A stretch of DNA of 64,000 nucleotides from Kribbella jiaozuonensis (GTDB lineage Bacteria > Actinomycetota > Actinomycetes > Propionibacteriales > Kribbellaceae), in the NCBI RefSeq assembly GCF_005233875.1, contig NZ_SZPZ01000004.1, positions 558,001-622,000 on the forward strand, written 5' to 3'. Under the pieces are notes generated by a model. It did not search any database. It had not been told where the DNA came from and saw nothing but the letters and a program-made list of their open reading frames with translations. Position 1 is the first letter of the stretch; every line of letters starts with the position of its first letter. Shown in pieces: positions 58,844-64,000 of this stretch. Made by a program: the position numbers and the translations under genes.

Positions 58844-60680
58844 CGACGGCCTCCGGTCCGGTGACGTAGCGCTCGGCCTGCAGCCGGAACATCCCGGCGT
58901 ACTCGCCGTCCTTGGCCAGCAGTTCCTCGTGGGTCCCGTCCTCGACGATGCGTCCGTCGGACAGCACACAGATCCGGTTGGCGTTGCGCACGACCGAGAA
59001 CCGGTGCGAGATGATCAGCGACGCCACGCCCGAGGTCAGCTCGAGATACCGCTCGACCAACTCGGCCTCCGCACGTACGTCGAGAGCCGCCGCCGGCTCG
59101 TCCAGCACCAGCACACCCGCGCCGGCATGGACGGCGAACAACGCCCGCGCCAGCGCGACCCGCTGCCACTCACCACCGGACAGCTCGACGCCGCCGTCGA
59201 ACGTCTTGTCCAGGACGGTGTCCCAGCCCTTCGGCAGCCCGCGGACGACGGCGTCGATCCCGGACTCGCGGGCAACCCTGGCCAATATCAGCTCATCCCC
59301 CGCACGCTCGACCGCGCCGAACACGACGTTGTCCGTGACCGAGAGCGGGAACCGCAGGAAGTCCTGCACGATCGCGGCGACCCGTCGCTGCCAAGCGGCC
59401 AGATCCAGCTCCGCGAGATCGACACCGTCGACGAGGATCCGCCCGCTCGTCGGCTTGTAGGCACCGCCGAGCAGCTTCACCAACGTGGACTTCCCGGCGC
59501 CGTTGATGCCGACCAGCGCGAGCGCCTCGTGCGCGTGCAGCGTGAGGTCGAGGCCACGCAGTACGTCGACCTCGGACCCCGGGTAGCGGAAGCTGACGTT
59601 CTCGAAGCGGATCTCGCGGGCCGGCATCGTCTCGATCCGATGCTTCGCCTCCGTGACCGGCTCGGGGTGCCGCTCGGCGATCGTCTGCGGCAGGTCCCGC
59701 ATCGCGCGGTACGCCGAGAGTCCGCGGCGGACCTGCACCACGCCGTACCCGTTGCTGGACTGCCCGATGGCGAGGATCGCGGGCAGTGTGGTCGCGACCT
59801 GGGTCAGCGGCAGCGAGCCGTTCAATGCCGCGCGGCCGACGGCGAGGATCGCGATGCTGTTCGCGATCAGGTGCACGCCGCCGATCAGGATCGAGAACTT
59901 CACGTTCTTGCCCCGACGGCTCCACACCTCGCGGTAGCCGGCCGTCCACTCGCGGACGTACCGCTCCACCAACCAGTTGTGCAGTCCGAAGACACGCAGC
60001 TCCTTCGGGGCATCGCGCATACCCAGGTTGAACGCGTAGTTCGCGCGGCGCTGCTCCTCGGTGTTGCCCCACCAGACGTCGATCTCACGCTCGATGAGGC
60101 GACCGCCGTACCACTCCAGCAGCAGCGACACCGCGACCAGCATCGCGGCGACCCACCACTCGAACATCGCGCCGACGATCACCGCCGAGCCGATCAGCGA
60201 GATCCGACTGGCGAGCAAGTACGGCATTTGGCTCATGCCCTGGGCGAGGTGGAATCCGCCCTTGCCTTTCGCGCGTTCCTGCACATCCAGGACTTCGGCG
60301 TCTTCCAAATGCTGCACGCGACGCGGGCGCAGCAGCGGCTCGGTGATGCCGGTGCCGATCGCGCGGACCATGCCGGCGTCCATCGTCAGCGAGGCGACCT
60401 GCTGCAGCGCCGGCGTCAGGCTGTCGATGACGAAGACGGCAAGCAAGCCACCGAGCAGCCAGCTGAACTCTTCGAGCGGCATCGCTCCGGGGCGTCCGTC
60501 GATCACACCCGGCACCGCCCCGACGACCCGACCGGTCAGCAAGGTGACCGCCATCCCCAGCAGCGAGCCGAGGACGGCCAGACCCATCGTCAGAAGGGTG
60601 CTTCCAGGTGCAACACGTACGCCGTAGCGAAGCAGAGTCAGCACTCGACCGACCGTAACCGCCCCCACCGACAAAAGCAT
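58836..60680 (-). CDS. ABC exporter half-transporter (permease-ATPase fusion) 1
   Basis: A 614-residue half-transporter. Membrane helices lie in the first ~330 residues; the ATPase has Walker A GINGAGKSTLVKLLGGAY, signature LSGGEWQRVALARALF, Walker B VLVLDEPAAALDV, and SHRFSV for the H-loop. DEPAAALD replaces DEPTAALD. The start is uncertain: ATG 60680 (MLLSVGAVTVGRVL) was chosen; ATG 60722 is an alternative but would lie upstream of a hairpin. It is divergent from a LAL regulator gene (60754), which may control it. Confidence 0.9.
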   Translation of the reverse strand: MLLSVGAVTVGRVLTLLRYGVRVAPGSTLLTMGLAVLGSLLGMAVTLLTGRVVGAVPGVIDGRPGAMPLEEFSWLLGGLLAVFVIDSLTPALQQVASLTMDAGMVRAIGTGITEPLLRPRRVQHLEDAEVLDVQERAKGKGGFHLAQGMSQMPYLLASRISLIGSAVIVGAMFEWWVAAMLVAVSLLLEWYGGRLIEREIDVWWGNTEEQRRANYAFNLGMRDAPKELRVFGLHNWLVERYVREWTAGYREVWSRRGKNVKFSILIGGVHLIANSIAILAVGRAALNGSLPLTQVATTLPAILAIGQSSNGYGVVQVRRGLSAYRAMRDLPQTIAERHPEPVTEAKHRIETMPAREIRFENVSFRYPGSEVDVLRGLDLTLHAHEALALVGINGAGKSTLVKLLGGAYKPTSGRILVDGVDLAELDLAAWQRRVAAIVQDFLRFPLSVTDNVVFGAVERAGDELILARVARESGIDAVVRGLPKGWDTVLDKTFDGGVELSGGEWQRVALARALFAVHAGAGVLVLDEPAAALDVRAEAELVERYLELTSGVASLIISHRFSVVRNANRICVLSDGRIVEDGTHEELLAKDGEYAGMFRLQAERYVTGPEAVDA

Positions 60681-60695
60681 TCGAGTTTCCGGCCG

Positions 60696-60713
60696 GGCCC
60701 GCAATCGCGGGCC
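60696..60713. promoter_or_regulatory. Small palindrome between ABC exporter and LAL regulator genes
   Basis: GGCCCGC and GCGGGCC with a 4-base centre (AATC), in the divergent gap at 60681-60753. It could be an operator for either gene. GC palindromes are common by chance in this genome, so confidence is low. Confidence 0.35.
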
Positions 60714-60753
60714 TATTCTCATCCCAACGACGTCGTGCGGGGTGGGGGGTGTG

Positions 60754-63306
60754 ATGGCCGGACCGCTGGTCGAGACCAAGCTCTACCGCCCGCGGAGCCG
60801 CGCGGGTCTGGTGCACCGGCCGCGGCTCGACGAACGCCTGCTGCGCAAGGACGGCACCGGGCTCACGCTGGTGGCCGCTCCGGCGGGATTCGGCAAGACG
60901 ACACTCGTCTCGGCCTGGGCCGCCGACGACGCGGCCTGGGTCTCGCTGGAGGAAAGCGATCAGGACCCGGTCACCTTCTGGACCTACGTTCTGACCGCGC
61001 TGGATCGCGCCGCGCCGGGCATCGCCGAGGACGCGCTCGCGCTACTCCAGGCGGGTCCTGCGCCGATCGAGACGGTCCTGACCGGCGTACTGAACGAACT
61101 CAGCGTTCTGCCCGGCGAGATCGACCTCGTCCTCGACGACTACCACCTCGCCGACGGCCTGGAGATCAGCCGTGGCATGACGTACCTGCTCGACCATCTC
61201 CCGCCTCAGCTCCACCTGCTGATCAGCACGCGCGCCGACCCCGCGCTCCCCCTGTCCCGCCTGCGGACTCGCGGCGAGCTCGTCGAAGTACGTGCGGCCG
61301 ATCTGCGTTTCACGCTGGAAGAGGTGGACAGCTACTTCACCGGGATGGGGCTCGACGCCGCTGCGATCGCGACGCTCGAGGAACGCACCGAAGGCTGGAT
61401 CGCCGCGCTCGGACTGGCCGCGCTCTCGTTACGCGGTCGCAGCGACGCGAGCGGGTTCATCGACGACTTCGCGGGCGACGACCGGTACGTCGTCGACTAC
61501 CTCGTCGACGAAGTCCTCGACCGCCAACCGGAGCAGGTACGCCGGTTCCTGCTCGAGACCAGTGTCGTCAACCGGTTGACCGGCCCGCTGTGCGACGCCG
61601 TCACCGGGCAGCCCGGTGGCCGAGCCATGCTCGAATCCCTCGAGCGCCAGAACCTGTTCGTCGTACCGCTCGACGACCGTCGCCAGTGGTACCGCTATCA
61701 CCACCTCTTCACCGACGTACTGCGGGCGCGTCTGCTCGCCGAGCGCGGCGACGTCTCGGAGCTGCATCGCCGCGCCGCCCAGTGGTACGACGATGCCGGC
61801 GACACCGTCGCCGCCGTGCACCACGCCGTCGCAGCAGGAGATGTCGACCGCGCCGCGGACCTGGTCGAGCTGGCGGTCCCTGCGCTGCGGCGGGAGCGGC
61901 AGGAGGCCACGATCCGGCGCTGGCTGGACGACATCCCCGAAGACGTCGTACGACGCAGACCCGTGCTTGCGATCGGATTCGTCGGGGCGTTGATGGCCAG
62001 CAACGAGTTCACTGGCGTCGAGCAGCGGCTGCAGGACATCGAACGGCAGCTGGCCGGACCGGCCGACGCGCTCGTCGTCGTGGATCGCGAGGAACTCGAG
62101 CGCGTGCCGAGCGGGATCGAGACCTACCGGGCCGCGCTCGATCTGATCGCGGGCAAGCCGACCGGCACCATCGAACACGCCGCCGTCGCACTCCGGCTCG
62201 TCGTACCCGGCGACGACCTCACCACCTCGGCCGCCTCGGCATTGTCCGCGCTTGCCTCCTGGTCCGGTGGAGACATCGAGGCTGCCCACCGTGGGTACGC
62301 CGCCGCCACGGCCGGCCTCGAACGCGCCGGGCACATCTCCGATGTCCTCGGGTGCTCCGTCACGCTGGCCGATCTCGAAATCACCCTCGGCCACCTGCGG
62401 CAGGCACAGGCGACGCTGGAACGAGCGCTCGAAGTCGGCCACGGTGTCCGCGGAACCTCCGACATGTACGTCGGTCTGAGCCGGATCGCCTGGGAGCGGA
62501 ACGATCTCGACGCGGCCACCGACTACCTGCGCCGCGCCGAGGAGCTGGCGTCCGACCTCCCACAGAACCCGTACCGCTGGCGACTCGCGATGGCCCGCAT
62601 CCGCGAGGCCGAAGGCGATCTCGACAGCGCCCTCGAACTGCTGGACGCGGCGATCAAGGTGTACGTCGGCGACTTCTCCCCCAACGTCCGCCCACTCACC
62701 GCGGTCCGCGCCCGACTGCTGATCGCCCGCGGCGAGCTTGCTGCGGCGCAGGAATGGGCGGCAGGCCTGCCGGACGAGTTGTCCTATCTCCACGAGTACG
62801 AGCATGTGACGTTGGCCCGGCTGATGATGGCTCAGCACCAGGACGCCGGACCGCTCCTCGACAAGCTACGAGAAGCCGCAGAGGGCAGGACCGGCAGCCT
62901 GATCGAGATCCTGGTGCTTCAGTCGCTCGCCGCCCGCGATCCCGCTCCGCTGGAACGTGCGCTGGCGCTGGCCGAACCCGAGGGTTACGTGCGGGTGTTC
63001 ATCGCTGACGGCACCGCGATGCTGCAGCGACAGCGGTCTGCCTACGCCCAAAGACTTCTCGACGCAGCCGGCCGACCCACGCACGTAACCACTCCGCAGA
63101 GCCTGATCGATCCGCTCAGCGAGCGTGAGCTCGACGTACTGCGGCTGCTCACCAGCGAACTCGACGGCCCGTCGATCGCACGGGAGCTCGTGGTGTCGCT
63201 CAACACCGTGCGGACGCACACCAAGCACATCTACACCAAGCTCGGCGTCAACAACCGGCGCGCGGCGATCCGGCGGGCTCACCAGCTCGGGCTCCTCACC
63301 CGCTGA
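60754..63306 (+). CDS. LAL/MalT-type LuxR family regulator
   Basis: An 850-residue STAND ATPase regulator. It has the MalT-like start (LVETKLYRPRSRAGLVHRPR), Walker A at 43-50 (APAGFGKT), LVLDDYHLADG as Walker B, helical TPR-like repeats in the middle (about 330-750) and a C-terminal LuxR helix-turn-helix (LSERELDVLRLLTSELDGPS, then IARELVVSLNTVRTHTKHIY). Such proteins are inducer-dependent activators. The ATG at 60754 is preceded by GGGGTGGGG. It may control the divergent ABC exporter; nothing in the sequence identifies the ligand. Confidence 0.92.
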   Translation: MAGPLVETKLYRPRSRAGLVHRPRLDERLLRKDGTGLTLVAAPAGFGKTTLVSAWAADDAAWVSLEESDQDPVTFWTYVLTALDRAAPGIAEDALALLQAGPAPIETVLTGVLNELSVLPGEIDLVLDDYHLADGLEISRGMTYLLDHLPPQLHLLISTRADPALPLSRLRTRGELVEVRAADLRFTLEEVDSYFTGMGLDAAAIATLEERTEGWIAALGLAALSLRGRSDASGFIDDFAGDDRYVVDYLVDEVLDRQPEQVRRFLLETSVVNRLTGPLCDAVTGQPGGRAMLESLERQNLFVVPLDDRRQWYRYHHLFTDVLRARLLAERGDVSELHRRAAQWYDDAGDTVAAVHHAVAAGDVDRAADLVELAVPALRRERQEATIRRWLDDIPEDVVRRRPVLAIGFVGALMASNEFTGVEQRLQDIERQLAGPADALVVVDREELERVPSGIETYRAALDLIAGKPTGTIEHAAVALRLVVPGDDLTTSAASALSALASWSGGDIEAAHRGYAAATAGLERAGHISDVLGCSVTLADLEITLGHLRQAQATLERALEVGHGVRGTSDMYVGLSRIAWERNDLDAATDYLRRAEELASDLPQNPYRWRLAMARIREAEGDLDSALELLDAAIKVYVGDFSPNVRPLTAVRARLLIARGELAAAQEWAAGLPDELSYLHEYEHVTLARLMMAQHQDAGPLLDKLREAAEGRTGSLIEILVLQSLAARDPAPLERALALAEPEGYVRVFIADGTAMLQRQRSAYAQRLLDAAGRPTHVTTPQSLIDPLSERELDVLRLLTSELDGPSIARELVVSLNTVRTHTKHIYTKLGVNNRRAAIRRAHQLGLLTR

Positions 63307-63360
63307 AGATCACCACATGATGTGACGCGCGCTCACCAGGCCCGCGCCTACTTTGCGGCT

Positions 63361-63597
63361 ATGGACCACGAATCAGCCTGGTACGAAATCCGCCTCGAAG
63401 GGCGAATCGATCCCCGGTGGGCCGCGTGGTTCGACGGAATGACCCTCACCCACGCCGACGGCACCACCGTCCTCCACGGCCGAGTGGCCGACCAGGCAGC
63501 CCTGCACGGACTGCTGCAGCGACTCCGCGACCTCGGTCTGCCGCTGCTCTCGGTCGACCGGGTCGACACCAACCAACCGCAAAGGAAACCGTTATGA
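63361..63597 (+). CDS. Small conserved-looking protein upstream of DUF4386 gene
   Basis: A 78-residue protein (MDHESAWYEIRLEGRIDPRW). It has a beta-strand/alpha-helix pattern of the type WYEIRLEGRI...TVLHGRVADQAALHGLLQRLRD, followed by LGLPLLSVDRV. Small proteins of this kind accompany DUF4386 genes in actinobacteria. ATG 63361 is 7 bases after TACTTT (63348-63353), so the message may be leaderless; a GTG at 63322 is also in frame. It overlaps the next gene by 4 bp. The function is unknown. Confidence 0.75.
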   Translation: MDHESAWYEIRLEGRIDPRWAAWFDGMTLTHADGTTVLHGRVADQAALHGLLQRLRDLGLPLLSVDRVDTNQPQRKPL

Positions 63598-64000
63598 CCA
63601 TCACCGCACCTGCCCCGAGCACCACCGTCAGCTCCGCCGATCCGGACCGCGGCCACGCCCGCGCCGCCGGGATCTTCTACCTGGTGACCTTCGCCGCCTC
63701 GTTCCCGGCGCTGTTCCTGATCGGCCCGGTGCTGCACGATCACAACTACATCCTCGGCGCCGGCCAGGACAGCCGGGTGCTGTTCGGCTGTCTGCTCGAC
63801 TTCGTCAACGCGCTGGCCGGCATCGGCAGTGCCGTCGCACTGTTCCCGGTGATGAAGCGGTACAAGGAGTCCCTGGCCCTCGGCTTCGTCACGTCCCGGA
63901 CGATTGAGGCGGCCGTGATCATGATCGGGGTCGTCAGCCTCGTCGCCGTCGTCAACCTGCGCCAGGATCTCGCCGGCACCGCCGACCCCACCGCACTCGG
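63594..64000 (+). CDS. DUF4386 membrane protein, N-terminal part (3' end outside window)
   Basis: The first 135 residues of a DUF4386 membrane protein. Membrane segments: ARAAGIFYLVTFAASFPALF, FGCLLDFVNALAGIGSAVAL, AAVIMIGVVSLVAVVNL. The motif FVTSRTIEAAVIM near residue 102 is typical. The ATG overlaps the stop of the small upstream gene (ATGA), so the two are co-translated. Function unknown. Confidence 0.87.
   Translation, partial: MTITAPAPSTTVSSADPDRGHARAAGIFYLVTFAASFPALFLIGPVLHDHNYILGAGQDSRVLFGCLLDFVNALAGIGSAVALFPVMKRYKESLALGFVTSRTIEAAVIMIGVVSLVAVVNLRQDLAGTADPTAL

Noticed and set aside
58587..63008. A 1473-codon open frame on the plus strand across the ABC exporter and LAL genes
   Set aside because: It is antisense to two clear ABC transporters and then out of frame with the LAL gene; its protein is low-complexity Arg/Pro/Ala-rich, typical of GC-driven shadow frames.
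1..64000. tRNA or rRNA genes, CRISPR arrays, insertion sequences, prophage or conjugative genes
   Set aside because: None was seen by reading: no transposase or integrase motifs, no regularly spaced direct repeats, no cloverleaf or rRNA core sequences. Faint RNA genes could still be missed without a search tool.

Overview
The window is about 64 kb of very GC-rich DNA with short intergenic gaps, many 4-bp ATGA/GTGA gene overlaps and frequent GTG starts. Together with a squalene-hopene cluster, PucR, TetR and LAL regulators and many secreted glycosidases, this points to a soil actinobacterium. Kribbella or a close relative is my guess from style and gene content, not a proven assignment. I count 55 protein genes, the first and last cut by the window edges. 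I see no tRNA, rRNA, CRISPR array, insertion sequence or prophage gene, and no gene-free stretch above 300 bases.

Layout. 0-7.1 kb: end of a DUF4139 protein, then a PucR-type regulator divergent from a polyhydroxyalkanoate (PHA) operon of acyl-CoA synthetase, PHA synthase, intracellular PHA depolymerase and acyl-CoA dehydrogenase. 7.1-12 kb: small regulators and enzymes, including an ECF sigma factor and a TetR/oxidoreductase pair sharing a clear operator. 12-23 kb: secreted proteins. At 13.1-19.8 kb a LacI repressor, two discoidin-bearing glycan enzymes and a DUF1996 protein share a perfect palindrome, AGAGAGCGCTCTC(T/C), in three promoters. A DUF305 lipoprotein and a GH92 mannosidase follow. 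22.9-23.9 kb: a probable fluoride riboswitch before two tandem crcB fluoride channel genes. 24-27 kb: ADP-ribosylglycohydrolase and an MFS transporter.

27-35.5 kb: a seven-gene hopanoid operon, hpnC-hpnD-hpnE-prenyl synthase-shc-(phosphorylase/IspH fusion)-hpnH. Every junction is a 4-bp overlap. A second PucR-type regulator is divergent from it, followed by a wax ester/triacylglycerol synthase and an SDR. 39-41.7 kb: an Nep1-like protein and a TetR/di-iron desaturase-like operon with its own palindrome. 41.8-47.2 kb: GH27 alpha-galactosidase, glucose-6-phosphate dehydrogenase and an unknown membrane protein. 47.2-49.2 kb: a HelD-type RNA polymerase-recycling helicase. 49.3-55.4 kb: one tight gene run of ABC ATPase, permease, beta-propeller phosphoesterase, a nuclease toxin-like protein and a YezG-like immunity protein. 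55.5-64 kb: a VioB-like ferritin-fold protein divergent from a cupin, two ABC exporter half-transporters divergent from a LAL regulator, and a coupled small protein plus DUF4386 membrane protein.

The main theme is carbon storage and membrane lipids (PHA, wax ester/triacylglycerol, hopanoids), twice paired with divergent PucR-type regulators, alongside secreted glycan degradation. The most interesting items are the LacI palindrome regulon, the phosphorylase-IspH fusion, the fully overlapping hopanoid operon, the nuclease/immunity pair attached to an ABC/phosphoesterase operon, and the fluoride riboswitch with a legible ribosome-site switch.
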